In this document: positions 49,016 through 58,269 of the stretch, piece by piece
Layout of the letters: each line of letters begins with the position of its first letter
How positions within the stretch are numbered: the stretch's first letter is position 1
From: Actinomadura violacea
Lineage (GTDB): Bacteria; Actinomycetota; Actinomycetes; Streptosporangiales; Streptosporangiaceae
DNA length: 64,000 bases
Direction: 5' to 3'
Assembly (NCBI RefSeq): GCF_017573465.1
Contig: NZ_JAGEPF010000006.1
Coordinates: forward strand, 124,001-188,000
Translations under genes and position numbers: made by a program
The notes under the pieces: generated by a model
The model's database searches: none
What the model saw: the letters and a program-made list of their open reading frames with translations, nothing else
What the model was told of the DNA's origin: nothing

Positions 49016-49995
49016 TCTGGGCCATCGCGTTCGGCGCCGTCGCCCTCGCCTTCGTCTGGGTCACCGGCGTCAACGACGGCGCCGCCCTCCTCGGGCTGAG
49101 CGGCCGCTACCCCCGCTCGCCCGCCCCGCTGCTGATGCTGCTCGTGCTGGCGCCGCTGGTGCTCGTCCCGCAGCTGGTCGGGACCGCCGTCGCGCGGACC
49201 TTCACCGAGCGGCTCGCCGACCTCGGCGACCGGCACGGCGCGGTCGCGTTCCTGCTCGGCGTGACCGTCGCGCTCGGCGTCGTCGGGCTGCTGTCCCGCA
49301 GGGGGCTGCCGACCAGCCTCACCCTCGCCGTCCTCGGCGGCATCGGCGGCGCCTGCCTCGGCCTCGGCCTGCACGTCTCCTGGGCCGGCCTCGCCACCGT
49401 GCTGCTCATCGGCGCGGCGGCGCCGCTCGTCGGATCCGCCGTCGGCTACGGCCTCGGGCTCGCGTCGCGCCGCGTCCCCTCGTTCGCCGGCATGCCGCGC
49501 GCCGTCCGCACCGCCCACGTCGTCGCCTACGGCGCCCAGTGCGCCGCCTACGCCGCCAACGACGGGCAGAAGATGCTCGCCGTCGTCGGCGTCGCCCGCC
49601 AGGTCGTGGCGGCGCGGCGGCTCGGCGCCGTCGGGCCCGTCCAGCCCGCCCCGCTGATGCTGCTGCTGATCGCCGTCGTGTTCTGCGCCGGGGCGCTCAG
49701 CGCCGTGCACCGCGTCGGCGAGCGGCTCGGACGCGGCCTCGTGCTCGCCCGCCCGCTGCACGTCGTGTCCACCGAGGCGGCGGCCGCGGCGTCGGTCACC
49801 GCCAGCTCGCTCGCCGGCGCGCCGGTCAGCATGACCCAGTCCGTCACCGCCGGGGTCGTCGGCGTCGCCGCCAGCGAGGGCGCGTCCCGGGTGCGCTGGC
49901 AGCACGTCCTCGGCATCGGCGCCGCCTGGCTGTTCACGCTGCCGCTGGCGTTCGCCGCCGGCGCGGCCGGCGGCCTCGCCGCGAGGGCGCTGTGA
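49012..49995 (+). CDS. Pit-family inorganic phosphate permease
   Basis: The 327-residue membrane protein has about nine to ten hydrophobic segments and the two inverted Pit repeats: GVNDGAALLGLSG near the N-terminus and AYAANDGQKMLAVV in the middle, each with the conserved N-D motif. Pit proteins move metal-phosphate with protons and can run in either direction. Here it might remove excess phosphate released by the operon's phosphatases, or import it. ATGA overlaps the preceding gene, and its own stop overlaps the DUF47 gene. Confidence 0.82.
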   Translation: MIWAIAFGAVALAFVWVTGVNDGAALLGLSGRYPRSPAPLLMLLVLAPLVLVPQLVGTAVARTFTERLADLGDRHGAVAFLLGVTVALGVVGLLSRRGLPTSLTLAVLGGIGGACLGLGLHVSWAGLATVLLIGAAAPLVGSAVGYGLGLASRRVPSFAGMPRAVRTAHVVAYGAQCAAYAANDGQKMLAVVGVARQVVAARRLGAVGPVQPAPLMLLLIAVVFCAGALSAVHRVGERLGRGLVLARPLHVVSTEAAAAASVTASSLAGAPVSMTQSVTAGVVGVAASEGASRVRWQHVLGIGAAWLFTLPLAFAAGAAGGLAARAL

Positions 49996-50651
49996 GCGCC
50001 GCGGTGCGGCCCGCGCGCCGCTTCCGGCTCGTCTGGGACGACCTGCGCGGCCGGTCCGGGAACCGGGTGATCGACCAGGTCGGACGGCAGCTCCGCGCCG
50101 TCCGCGACGGCGCCGGGCTGGCCCGCGAGATGGCCGCCGGACGCACCTGCCCGGCCGACGCCCGCGCCCGGATGGCCGAGATCGAGCACGCCGGCGACGC
50201 CGAGCGCGCCGCGCTCGCCGCGCTGCTGCGCGACGTGCTGGCCACCCCCATCGACCGGGAGGACCTCTACCGGCTGTCCCGGTCCATCGACGACGTCCTG
50301 GACAACCTCCGCGACTTCGTCCGGGAGGCCGACCTGTTCGGCCCGCCCGACCTCGGCTTCACCCTCGCACCGCTGGACGCCGTCCTCGACGGGCTGACCG
50401 CCCTCGACGGCGCCGTCCGGAAGGTCCTCGCCGAGCCCGCCGCCGTCACCCTCGCGGCGCTGGGCGCGCGCAAGGCCCGCAACCGGGTCCGGGAGGCCAG
50501 GCAGGCCGAGCTGGCCCGCCTGTTCGCCGGACCTCCCGGCACCGACGTCCTGCGCTGCCGGGAGCTGCTCGCCCGGCTGGACGCGGTCGGCCGCCGCCTC
50601 GGCGAGGCGGCGGACGCGCTGTCCGACGCGATGCTCAAGAGAAGTCACTGA
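49992..50651 (+). CDS. DUF47/PhoU-like partner of Pit
   Basis: The 219-residue all-helical protein has the DUF47 pattern, with two similar three-helix units. The segment DREDLYRLSRSIDDVLDNLR, then DFVREADLF, is characteristic. DUF47 genes typically sit beside pit genes and are thought to regulate the transporter, as PhoU does Pst. It begins with GTG overlapping the pit stop (GTGA) and has no signal or membrane segment. The next gene follows after 121 bases, so a secondary promoter is possible there. Confidence 0.85.
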   Translation: MSAAVRPARRFRLVWDDLRGRSGNRVIDQVGRQLRAVRDGAGLAREMAAGRTCPADARARMAEIEHAGDAERAALAALLRDVLATPIDREDLYRLSRSIDDVLDNLRDFVREADLFGPPDLGFTLAPLDAVLDGLTALDGAVRKVLAEPAAVTLAALGARKARNRVREARQAELARLFAGPPGTDVLRCRELLARLDAVGRRLGEAADALSDAMLKRSH

Positions 50652-50772
50652 TGCCGACGCAGTCGAGCTGGGGGCGTGGGGGGTCGTCCCCTCTCGAACG
50701 GCGCTGACCCCGCGCCACGCAGAAGAGCCGCAGGTCGGGGGCCCGCGGATGCACACCGAGGAGAGAGCCCAC

Positions 50773-51969
50773 ATGATCCGCACCATTCCCGCCGGCCGCC
50801 GCGCCAGGGCCGGCACCGCGGCCGCCGCCGCCGTCGCCACCGCGCTGCTGAGCGCCTGCGCGCCGTCCACCAGCGGCCAGGCCGGCGGCGAGGGAACGCC
50901 GCTGCCGTCGGTCACCGTGCAGGACGCCGCGTCGTTCGATCTGGACGACCTCGTCGCCGCCGCCAAGAAGGAGGGCAGCGTGCTCGCCTACGACGGCAGC
51001 GGCGACGTCAAGGACATGGCCGCGGCGTTCACCAAGAAGTACGGCATCAAGGCCGAGGGCGTGAAGTCCAAGGCCGCCGACACCGCCGAGAAGATGACCC
51101 GCGAGTCGCAGGCCAAGAACGTCACGATCGACGTGAACCTGTTCGAGGACGGCCCGATGCTCGTCGGGCAGCTCCTCCCGCAGAAGATCGTCCAGACCTG
51201 GATCCCGCCGGACCTCGCGCCGCACATCAGCGAGGCGAACCGCAACCCGCTGATGATGATCTCCAAGGCGTACGTGTTCGTCTACAACTCCAAGCTCAGC
51301 CCGCAGGGCTGCCCGGTGAAGAACATCTGGGACCTCACCGACCCCAAGTGGAAGGGCAAGGTGATGCTGCAGGACCCGCTGGGCAAGGAGGTCTTCACCC
51401 AGTGGTTCACGCAGATGGCCGCGCAGAGCGGCGACAAGCTCGGCGCAGCCTACGAGCAGCTCGGCAAGGGCAAGCTCAAGCTGTCCGAGGACGACCCCGC
51501 GCACGAGTGGGTGAAGCGGTTCGCGCAGAACTCCCCGGTCCTCACCACCGAGGACGAGGACGTCGCCGCCGGGGTCGCCGCCCCCAACCAGACGCAGCAG
51601 CGCATCGGCCTGTTCTCCATCGCCAAGTTCCGCGACGTGGAGGAGAAGGGCTACCAGATGAAGGTCTGCGAGGGCATGAACCCGTGGGCCGGGTTCGCCT
51701 ACCCGAAGTTCGCCACCATCGCGACCGGCTCCAAGCACCCGAACGCCGCCAAGCTCTTCGTGCACTTCGCCATGGAGAAGGAGGGCTTCGACCTGGAGGC
51801 CCATGCGGGCGGCGTGTCCGGTAACGACGCGGTCGGCGTCAGCAGGAACAACCCGCCCGGGCTGACCGACTGGAACAACCAGCTGTACCGGTTCTCGTCG
51901 AGCCAGCTGATCGCCGACTTCCGCGCCCGCCAGGACATCAAGGACTTCTGGCGGCTCAACCACCACTGA
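50773..51969 (+). CDS. Extracellular substrate-binding lipoprotein (Afu/Fbp-like)
   Basis: The 398-residue lipoprotein has a lipobox LLSAC with Cys29 as the anchor and a type-II periplasmic-binding fold (ITKAYVFVYNSKL-like hinge, LTDPKWKGKVMLQDP and TIATGSKHPNAAKLF). This architecture is shared by iron(III), polyamine, 2-aminoethylphosphonate and sugar-phosphate (AfuA) binding proteins. No Tyr cluster typical of ferric-binding proteins is evident. With phosphatases in the operon, a phosphorylated substrate such as an inositol phosphate is more likely than iron. GAGGAGAGA precedes the ATG; an ATG at 50749 is a weaker option. Confidence 0.85.
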   Translation: MIRTIPAGRRARAGTAAAAAVATALLSACAPSTSGQAGGEGTPLPSVTVQDAASFDLDDLVAAAKKEGSVLAYDGSGDVKDMAAAFTKKYGIKAEGVKSKAADTAEKMTRESQAKNVTIDVNLFEDGPMLVGQLLPQKIVQTWIPPDLAPHISEANRNPLMMISKAYVFVYNSKLSPQGCPVKNIWDLTDPKWKGKVMLQDPLGKEVFTQWFTQMAAQSGDKLGAAYEQLGKGKLKLSEDDPAHEWVKRFAQNSPVLTTEDEDVAAGVAAPNQTQQRIGLFSIAKFRDVEEKGYQMKVCEGMNPWAGFAYPKFATIATGSKHPNAAKLFVHFAMEKEGFDLEAHAGGVSGNDAVGVSRNNPPGLTDWNNQLYRFSSSQLIADFRARQDIKDFWRLNHH

Positions 51970-52031
51970 CGCCCTCCGGCGGGTCACCAGTGGGTGGCCC
52001 GCCGGCCCCCTCACCCCCGGAGGAACCTTCC

Positions 52032-53855
52032 ATGGCGGTCGCCGCCTCCGCACGGCCGGCGTCACGTGGCCGGCGCGTGCTCTACCGGGCCCGCGTGCTG
52101 CTGCGCGATCCCACCGTGCTGCTCGGCATAGTGATGAGCCTCGTCCTGCTGTATCTGGTCATCGCGCCGCTGGTGTCGGTGATCTCCGACGCGGGCCGCG
52201 TCCAGTACGGGGACGAGGCCCGCTCCGGCCAGGCCCCCGGCTCGTGGACGAGCTACTACCTGTGGCGGGTGTTCCGCTCGCCCGTCAGCAAGCTGCTGTT
52301 CTGGGAACCGCTGTGGCACACCCTGTTCGTCGCGGTCGGCGTCATCGTGTTCGCGCTGGTCGTCGGCGGGTCCATGGCGTGGCTGGTGACGCGGACGAAC
52401 GTGCCGGGCCGCAAGTTCCTCGCCGGCGCGCTCGTCGTGCCGTACATGCTGCCGTCCTGGACGTTCGCGCTGGCGTGGCTGACGCTGTTCAAGAACGAGC
52501 GCTCCGGCGGGCAGGTCGGCTACCTGCAGGGCGCCGGGATCCACACCCCCGACTGGCTCGCCTACGGCCCGCTGCCGATCATCGTCACCCTGGGCCTGCA
52601 CTACTACCCGTTCGTGCTGCTGCTGTTCGGGAACGCGCTGCGCCGCATCGACTCGCAGCTGGAGGACTCGGCGCGGATCCTCGGCGCCGGCGGCCGGACG
52701 GTGCTGCGCCGCGTCACGCTGCCGCTGATGATGCCGGCGCTGTCGTCGGCGGTGCTGCTCGTCCTCGGCCGCGTCCTCGGCACGTTCGGCACCCCGTACA
52801 TCCTCGGGCTGCCCAGCGACTACAACGTCCTGTCGACGAGCTTGTACCACGCGATCCGGGACCGCAGCACCGGCGTCGCGTCGACGCTCGCCGGCGTGAT
52901 CGTGCTGGTCGGCGTGATGGTGGTGCTCATCGACACCCGGCTCGTCCGCGAGCAGCGCCGGTTCGTCACCGTCGGCGGCAAGGGCGCGATGGACCGGCGC
53001 AGCGACCTGCGCGGCTGGCGCTGGCCCGCGTTCACGGCCGGCATGGCGGTGTTCGCCGCGAGCGTCGTCGTGCCCGTGCTGACGCTGCTGCTGTCCACGA
53101 TCACCAAGACGCCCGGCGTGTTCAACGCCGGCAACTTCACCCTCAAATACTGGTTCGGCAGCCACATCCCCGGCGCGGTCGGGTTCCCGCACGGCGTGCT
53201 GCGCGGCGGCGAGCTGTGGGAGGCCGCCTGGAACAGCCTGCGGATCGTCGGCGTCGCGTCCCTGGTCTGCGGCCTGCTCGGCCTGCTCATCGGGTACGTG
53301 GTGGTGCGCAGCGACGGCAGCCGCGTCTCGACGTTCCTGCGGCAGGTGTCGTTCCTGCCCTACCTCGTCCCCGGCATCGCGTTCGCCGCCGCCTGCCTGT
53401 CGCTGTTCGCGGTGCGGCGCGGCCCCGTCCCCGCCCTGTACGGGACGATCACGCTGCTCGTCGTCGTCCTGGTGATCACCCACCTGCCGTACTCGTCCCG
53501 GTCGGGGATCGCGGCGATGATGCAGCTCGGCCGGGAACCGGAGGAGGCCGCGCAGATCAGCGGCGCGCGGTGGCCGACCCGGATGGTGCGGATCATCATC
53601 CCGATCCAGCGCGGCGCGCTCGTCACCGGCGTGGTGCTGCCGTTCATCTCCGGCCTGAAGGAGCTCAGCATCGTGATCATGCTGACCACCTCGGGCACCC
53701 AGCTGCTCACCACGCTGTCGATCGGCCTCGTCGACTACGGCTACACCCAGCTCGCCAACGGCGTCGTGCTCGTCATCGCGCTGGTCTCGTTCACCATGAC
53801 CTACCTGGCCCAGCGGCTCACCAAGAGCAGCCTGGCCTCGGGCATCGGAGGTTGA
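52032..53855 (+). CDS. ABC importer permease, two-domain (FbpB/AfuB-like)
   Basis: The 607-residue membrane protein contains two BPD_transp_1 domains in one chain, as in FbpB/AfuB. The EAA loops are EDSARILGAGGRTVLRRVTL and EEAAQISGARWPTRMVRIII. About 12 hydrophobic segments are visible. It would form the whole membrane channel with the ATPase encoded 3 bases downstream. CGGAGGAA precedes the ATG. Two-domain permeases of this type serve ferric, sugar-phosphate or phosphonate uptake. Confidence 0.9.
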   Translation: MAVAASARPASRGRRVLYRARVLLRDPTVLLGIVMSLVLLYLVIAPLVSVISDAGRVQYGDEARSGQAPGSWTSYYLWRVFRSPVSKLLFWEPLWHTLFVAVGVIVFALVVGGSMAWLVTRTNVPGRKFLAGALVVPYMLPSWTFALAWLTLFKNERSGGQVGYLQGAGIHTPDWLAYGPLPIIVTLGLHYYPFVLLLFGNALRRIDSQLEDSARILGAGGRTVLRRVTLPLMMPALSSAVLLVLGRVLGTFGTPYILGLPSDYNVLSTSLYHAIRDRSTGVASTLAGVIVLVGVMVVLIDTRLVREQRRFVTVGGKGAMDRRSDLRGWRWPAFTAGMAVFAASVVVPVLTLLLSTITKTPGVFNAGNFTLKYWFGSHIPGAVGFPHGVLRGGELWEAAWNSLRIVGVASLVCGLLGLLIGYVVVRSDGSRVSTFLRQVSFLPYLVPGIAFAAACLSLFAVRRGPVPALYGTITLLVVVLVITHLPYSSRSGIAAMMQLGREPEEAAQISGARWPTRMVRIIIPIQRGALVTGVVLPFISGLKELSIVIMLTTSGTQLLTTLSIGLVDYGYTQLANGVVLVIALVSFTMTYLAQRLTKSSLASGIGG

Positions 53856-53858
53856 TCA

Positions 53859-54983
53859 ATGCCGACCATCACGCTCAGCGGAGTGGTCAAGAACTACGTC
53901 AGCGGGCACGCGGCGGTGAAGGACCTCGACCTCACCATCCCCGACGGCTCGTTCACCTGCCTGCTCGGGCCGTCCGGCTGCGGGAAGACGACCACGCTGC
54001 GGATGATCGCCGGGCTGGAGCAGCCGACCCTCGGTGAGATCACCGTGGGGGACCGGGTGCTCGACTCGGTGGAGAAGGGCGTCTACGTCCCGCCGGAGAA
54101 GCGCGACATGGGGCTGGTCTTCCAGAACTACGCGCTCTGGCCGCACCTCACCGTGCGCGGCAACACCGAGTTCGGGCTGCGGATGCGCAAGGTCCCGGCG
54201 GAGCGGCGCAAGGCCCGCGCGAAGGAGGCGCTGGAGAAGGTCCGCGTCGCCGACTGCATGGACCGCTACCCCTCGCAGCTGTCCGGCGGGCAGCAGCAGC
54301 GCGTCGCGCTCGCCCGCATGCTCGCCGTCGACCCCGACGTCCTGCTGCTGGACGAGCCGCTGTCGAACCTGGACGCGCGGCTGCGGCTGGAGATGCGCAC
54401 CGAGCTGAAGCGCATCCACGACGAGACGGGCGCGACGGTCGTGTTCGTCACCCACGACCAGATGGAGGCGATGACGATGGCCACGCACATCGCGGTGATG
54501 TGCGACGGGGAGCTGCAGCAGGTGGCGCCGCCGATGGAGATGTACGAGCGGCCCGCGAACCGGTTCGTCGCCGAGTTCGTCGGCAGCCCGCCGATGAACA
54601 TGGTGCCCGCCGAGCAGGCGGGGCTCGCCTCGTCGCTGCAGCGGTTCGCCGAGAAGCGCGGCGACTTCGGCGCGGTCGGCTGCTTCGGCGTCCGCCCCGA
54701 GTCCGTGCGGCTCGTCCCGCAGGGCGGCGAGGTCCCGGACGCGGCCTGGTCGGAGGACGCCGTCGTCGAGACCGTCCTGCCGACCGGCCCGAGCTGGACG
54801 GTCGAGCTGCGCGCCCACGACACCCGGCTGTTCGCGATCACGCACGAGGACCCGGGCGCCGGCCCCGGCGACGCGCTGCGCTGCTGGGCGCGGCCCGAGC
54901 ACCTGCACCTGTTCGGCCAGGACGGCGCCCGGACCACCGCCTGGGACGAGGCCGTCGCGCCGGTCCGCGGGGCCGCGCGGTGA
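53859..54983 (+). CDS. ABC importer ATPase (MalK/FbpC/AfuC-like)
   Basis: The 374-residue ATPase has Walker A LGPSGCGKTTTLRMIAG, the Q-loop LVFQNYALWPHLTV, signature LSGGQQQRVALARML, Walker B VLLLDEPLSNLD, THDQMEAM and a C-terminal TOBE region (about 280-370). The TOBE domain marks a carbohydrate/polyamine/iron-type (CUT1-like) importer. The gene begins 3 bases after the permease and overlaps the HAD phosphatase start (GTGA), tying import to dephosphorylation. Confidence 0.92.
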   Translation: MPTITLSGVVKNYVSGHAAVKDLDLTIPDGSFTCLLGPSGCGKTTTLRMIAGLEQPTLGEITVGDRVLDSVEKGVYVPPEKRDMGLVFQNYALWPHLTVRGNTEFGLRMRKVPAERRKARAKEALEKVRVADCMDRYPSQLSGGQQQRVALARMLAVDPDVLLLDEPLSNLDARLRLEMRTELKRIHDETGATVVFVTHDQMEAMTMATHIAVMCDGELQQVAPPMEMYERPANRFVAEFVGSPPMNMVPAEQAGLASSLQRFAEKRGDFGAVGCFGVRPESVRLVPQGGEVPDAAWSEDAVVETVLPTGPSWTVELRAHDTRLFAITHEDPGAGPGDALRCWARPEHLHLFGQDGARTTAWDEAVAPVRGAAR

Positions 54984-55825
54984 GCGACGCCCTGAACAGC
55001 CGCGGCGACCTGGACCGCCGGAGTGACCTGAGCCGCCTCTCGGACCGGACGATGCGCAGGCCGCGGGCGCTGCTGCTGGACTTCGGCGGCGTGCTGGTCG
55101 AGACGTCCCGCAAGCCCGGGTGGTCGGCGGCGCTCGCCAAGGAGGTGCACGCGCTGCTGACCCGCGCCGGCTGCCGCGACCTCGACGCCGCCGCCGTGGA
55201 GACCGACATCAAGGCGGGCGCCGCCGCCGACAAGTGCTGGAAGGACGCGATGTCGCGGCCGTACGCGCCGCCGGAGATGACGCACACCGCGTTCTGGGGC
55301 GACTACGTCGCCGCGGACTGGCCCGCGTCCGCTCGGCAGCTCGTCGTCGCGCACGCCACCCCGCTCTGCAAGCGGATGGGGGAGCTGCGGCAGGACCGCG
55401 CCACCCGTCCCGGCATCCCCGAGCTGCTGGACGGCGCCGCCGCGCTCGGCATCCCGGTCGGCATCGTCAGCAACGCCCTGTCCGGGGCGGTGCACCGCGA
55501 CTACACGCAGGCGACGGGCCTGGCGGAGAAGCTCGCGATCGAGGTGTACAGCGACGAGGCCGGCGTCCGGAAGCCGAACCCGGAGATGATCTGGATCGCC
55601 ACCCGCGCCCTCGGCGTCGACCCGCAGGACGCCTGGTACGTCGGCGACAACTTCGACCGGGACGTGGTGTGCGGGCACCGCGCCGGCGTCGGCGGCAACG
55701 TGCTGATGGTCGCCAAGGGCACCTACGACGTCCCGTACGAGGTCCGCTACCGGCCCGACGCCGTCGTCGACGACGGCCACGGCCTGCTGGACCTGCTCAC
55801 CACCGCTGCCGAAGGAGACGAATGA
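54980..55825 (+). CDS. HAD-superfamily phosphatase (HAD-IA-like)
   Basis: The 281-residue protein has HAD motif I in LLLDFGGVLVE, motif II VSNAL, motif III Lys in VRKPNPEM and motif IV VGDNFDRDV. The cap domain is helical, inserted after motif I. The DFGGVL form lacks the second motif-I Asp used by many phosphatases, as in YihX-like members, so activity needs testing. The first ~25 residues (from a GTG) are charged and may not all be translated; an ATG at 55052 is an alternative start. It is translationally coupled to the ABC ATPase. Confidence 0.82.
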   Translation: MSDALNSRGDLDRRSDLSRLSDRTMRRPRALLLDFGGVLVETSRKPGWSAALAKEVHALLTRAGCRDLDAAAVETDIKAGAAADKCWKDAMSRPYAPPEMTHTAFWGDYVAADWPASARQLVVAHATPLCKRMGELRQDRATRPGIPELLDGAAALGIPVGIVSNALSGAVHRDYTQATGLAEKLAIEVYSDEAGVRKPNPEMIWIATRALGVDPQDAWYVGDNFDRDVVCGHRAGVGGNVLMVAKGTYDVPYEVRYRPDAVVDDGHGLLDLLTTAAEGDE

Positions 55826-56673
55826 ACAGCAGGGACATCGACGTGCCCGGGTCGCGGGAGCTGGCGCGGATCGCCGAGACCGCGGCGCGCGCCACCGGCG
55901 ACCGGCTGCGCGGCGCGTTCCGGTCGCGTCCCGAGGTCGCGCTCAAGCGCGACTTCCACGACCCGGTCACCGTGCACGACAAGGCCGCCGAGGAGACGAT
56001 CCGCGAGGTGCTCGCCGAGCACGCGCCGGGCAGCGTCGTCGTCGGCGAGGAGGGCGGCGTGCAGGGCGGGGCCCAGGACGAGGCCGGGGACGTCCGCTGG
56101 TACGTCGACCCGATCGACGGGACCGCGAACTTCGCCGCCGGCCTGCCGTTCTTCTGCACCTCGATCGCGGCCGTAGCGGGCGGCGAGGTCGTCGCGGGCG
56201 TCGTGTACGACCCGGTCCGCGACGACATGTTCACCGCCTCCCTCGACGGCGCGACCTGCAACGGCGAGCCGATCCGCGCCGCCGGCGCGGCCGCGGACCG
56301 GACCGGCGTGATCGTCACCGGCTACCCCAACGCGCGCGAGCTGAAGCGCGCGGGCGACGCGGCGCTGCGCAACTACGCGCGGCTCGTCGAGTCGTTCGCC
56401 ACCGTGCGGCGCCCCGGCAGCGCGGCGCTGTGCCTGGCGCACGTCGCGGCGGGCTGGTCGGACGCGGCGTACGGCACGTCCGTCAACGCCTGGGACGTGG
56501 CGGCCGGGCTGCTGCTGGTCCGGCAGGCCGGCGGGACGTACCTGCCGCTCGGCGGCGCACCGGGCGGCGACGACTGGGACGCGCCCGGCTACGTCGCGTG
56601 CGTCGGCGAGTTCGACCTCGCCGGGTCGGTGCTGTCGGAGATCGCCGGGCTCGCCCCGGCGGCCGGCCGGTGA
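55822..56673 (+). CDS. Inositol-monophosphatase-family phosphatase
   Basis: The 283-residue Mg-dependent phosphatase has the family motifs: GEEGG near residue 74, WYVDPIDGTANF near 94-105 and WDVAAGLLLVRQAGG near 221-235, which together bind two or three metals. IMPases hydrolyse inositol-1-phosphate, but relatives take other sugar phosphates, PAP or histidinol phosphate. Placement between two HAD genes and beside an inositol-dehydrogenase-like gene favours inositol phosphates. It overlaps both neighbours by four bases. AAGGAG precedes the start. Confidence 0.9.
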   Translation: MNSRDIDVPGSRELARIAETAARATGDRLRGAFRSRPEVALKRDFHDPVTVHDKAAEETIREVLAEHAPGSVVVGEEGGVQGGAQDEAGDVRWYVDPIDGTANFAAGLPFFCTSIAAVAGGEVVAGVVYDPVRDDMFTASLDGATCNGEPIRAAGAAADRTGVIVTGYPNARELKRAGDAALRNYARLVESFATVRRPGSAALCLAHVAAGWSDAAYGTSVNAWDVAAGLLLVRQAGGTYLPLGGAPGGDDWDAPGYVACVGEFDLAGSVLSEIAGLAPAAGR

Positions 56674-57500
56674 GCGCCGCCGGCGTGCGGACCGCCGAGT
56701 GGATCGTCACGGACCTGGACGGCACGCTCGTCGGCCGCGACCTGCGGATCGTCGAGGCGAACCTGGCGGCGCTGCGCCGCTTCACCGGCGCGGGCGGCAG
56801 CGTGGTCGTCGCGACGGGGCGCAGCGAGGAGTCCGCGCTGCCCTACTACCGGGAGCTCGGCCTCGCGACCCCGGCGATCCTCTACAACGGCGCGCGCATC
56901 GTCGACCTGAGCACGGGCGCGGTCCTGTACCGGCGGTGCCTGAGCGCGGCGGCGTGGGCGCGGCTGACCCTGCTGTTCGACGGGATGCCGGACGGGGTGT
57001 GGCCGGTCGTGTTCAGCGGCGGCCGCGCCCACGTCCGCTCGGAGTCCGCGGCGCTCGCCGAGTACGCGCGCCGCGACCGCATCGGCCTGGCCCGGATCGG
57101 CGCGTGGGCCGAGCTGCCCTTCGACGAGATCATCAAGGTGATGCTGATCTGCGACCGGCCCGGGCTCGTCGACGCGATGCAGACGGGCCTCGCCGACTTC
57201 GCCGCCGACCCCGGGGCCGGCGTCACCCTCGTCCGGTCGGAGGCGACCTACCTGGAGGTGCTGCCCGCGGGCGCCACCAAGGGCACCGCGCTGCGCGAGC
57301 TCGCCGCGCTGCGCGGCGTGCCGATGGACCGCATCGCGGCCATCGGCGACAACCCCAACGACCTGGACATGATCCAGGCCGCCGGGCTCGGCGCGGCCGT
57401 GGGCGACGGCGACCCCGCCGTCCGCGCCGCCGCCGACGTCGTGGTCGCCGGCTGCGCGGCGGGCGCCGTCGCCGACCTGGTCGCCCGGGTCATGCCGTGA
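56670..57500 (+). CDS. HAD-superfamily phosphatase, Cof type
   Basis: The 276-residue protein has motif I VTDLDGTLVG, motif II VATGRS, a type-IIB cap, motif III Lys in GATKGTALRELA and motif IV AIGDNPNDLDMI. Both motif-I Asp residues are present, so it should be an active sugar- or polyol-phosphatase. It is the third phosphatase in the operon, consistent with sequential removal of phosphates from one multiply phosphorylated substrate or with different isomers. GTGA overlap at the start; its stop overlaps the MBL gene. Confidence 0.88.
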   Translation: MSAAGVRTAEWIVTDLDGTLVGRDLRIVEANLAALRRFTGAGGSVVVATGRSEESALPYYRELGLATPAILYNGARIVDLSTGAVLYRRCLSAAAWARLTLLFDGMPDGVWPVVFSGGRAHVRSESAALAEYARRDRIGLARIGAWAELPFDEIIKVMLICDRPGLVDAMQTGLADFAADPGAGVTLVRSEATYLEVLPAGATKGTALRELAALRGVPMDRIAAIGDNPNDLDMIQAAGLGAAVGDGDPAVRAAADVVVAGCAAGAVADLVARVMP

Positions 57501-58228
57501 TCCTCACCGTCGTCGGCTGCGCGGGCACCGTCCCGGGGCCGGACGCCGCGTGCTCCTGCTACCTGCTGGAGCATGCGGGGTTCCGGCTGCTGCTGGACCT
57601 CGGCACCGGCGCGCTCGGGCCGCTGCAGCGCTACGCCGACCCGTGCGCGATCGACGCCGTCGTGATCAGCCACCCGCACCGCGACCACTACTCGGACCTG
57701 ATCCCGCTCGCCTACCTGCGGGACCGGCGCGGCGCCCCGAAACGGCTGCCCGTCACCGCGCCCGCCGGGACGTCCGCGCACGTGGTGAACCCGGCGGCGC
57801 CACCCGCGCACGCGGCCGCGCTCGACTGGCGCACCCCGCCCGCCGAGCCGCGCCCGTTCGGGCCGCTCACCGTCACGACGGCCCCGGTCGTCCACTCGGT
57901 GCCGGGCGTGGCGGTGCGGGTCGAGGCGGGCGGGGCGAGCCTCACCTATTCCGGTGACTCCGGCGAGTGCGAGGAACTGCTCGACCTCGCGCGCGGCACG
58001 GACGTGCTGCTGTGCGAGGCGGCGGCGTCGGTGCGGACGCCGGGTGCGTCCGAGACGCACCTGACGCCCGTCCAGGCGGCCGGGCTGGCGCGGGAGGCGG
58101 ACGCCGGGCACCTGGTGCTCACGCATCTGCGGCCGTGGGCGGACCCGCTCGCCGCGCTCCGCGACGCCCGCGAGGTCTACGCCGGGCCGATCTCGCTCGC
58201 CGTGCCGGGGCTGCGCGTCATCGTCTGA
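57497..58228 (+). CDS. Metallo-beta-lactamase-fold hydrolase (PhnP/RNase Z-like)
   Basis: The 243-residue protein has the metal motif HPHRDHYSD (HxHxDH), a second site in TYSGDSGECEE and LTHLRPWADP near the end. Its length and pattern fit the PhnP/ElaC-like phosphodiesterase branch more than lactamases. PhnP opens a cyclic sugar phosphate, so this enzyme could hydrolyse cyclic inositol phosphates or another phosphodiester; that is inference. Last gene of the operon, starting at a GTG within the preceding stop. Confidence 0.82.
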   Translation: MILTVVGCAGTVPGPDAACSCYLLEHAGFRLLLDLGTGALGPLQRYADPCAIDAVVISHPHRDHYSDLIPLAYLRDRRGAPKRLPVTAPAGTSAHVVNPAAPPAHAAALDWRTPPAEPRPFGPLTVTTAPVVHSVPGVAVRVEAGGASLTYSGDSGECEELLDLARGTDVLLCEAAASVRTPGASETHLTPVQAAGLAREADAGHLVLTHLRPWADPLAALRDAREVYAGPISLAVPGLRVIV

Positions 58229-58235
58229 GTGACAG

Positions 58236-58269
58236 GGGCGTGATCGCCCTGGTCAGGGCGTGATCGCCC
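58236..58269. terminator. Double hairpin at the end of the operon
   Basis: GGGCGTGATCGCCC occurs twice (58236-58249 and 58256-58269), each able to fold with stem GGGCG/CGCCC and loop TGAT. The second copy overlaps the stop codon of the converging LacI gene. It probably terminates transcription from both directions. Confidence 0.6.

Noticed and set aside
50773..54983. Iron(III) uptake as the role of the ABC importer
   Set aside because: Family resemblance alone suggests it, but there is no iron-type regulator site, siderophore gene or ferric Tyr cluster, and the operon is full of phosphatases.
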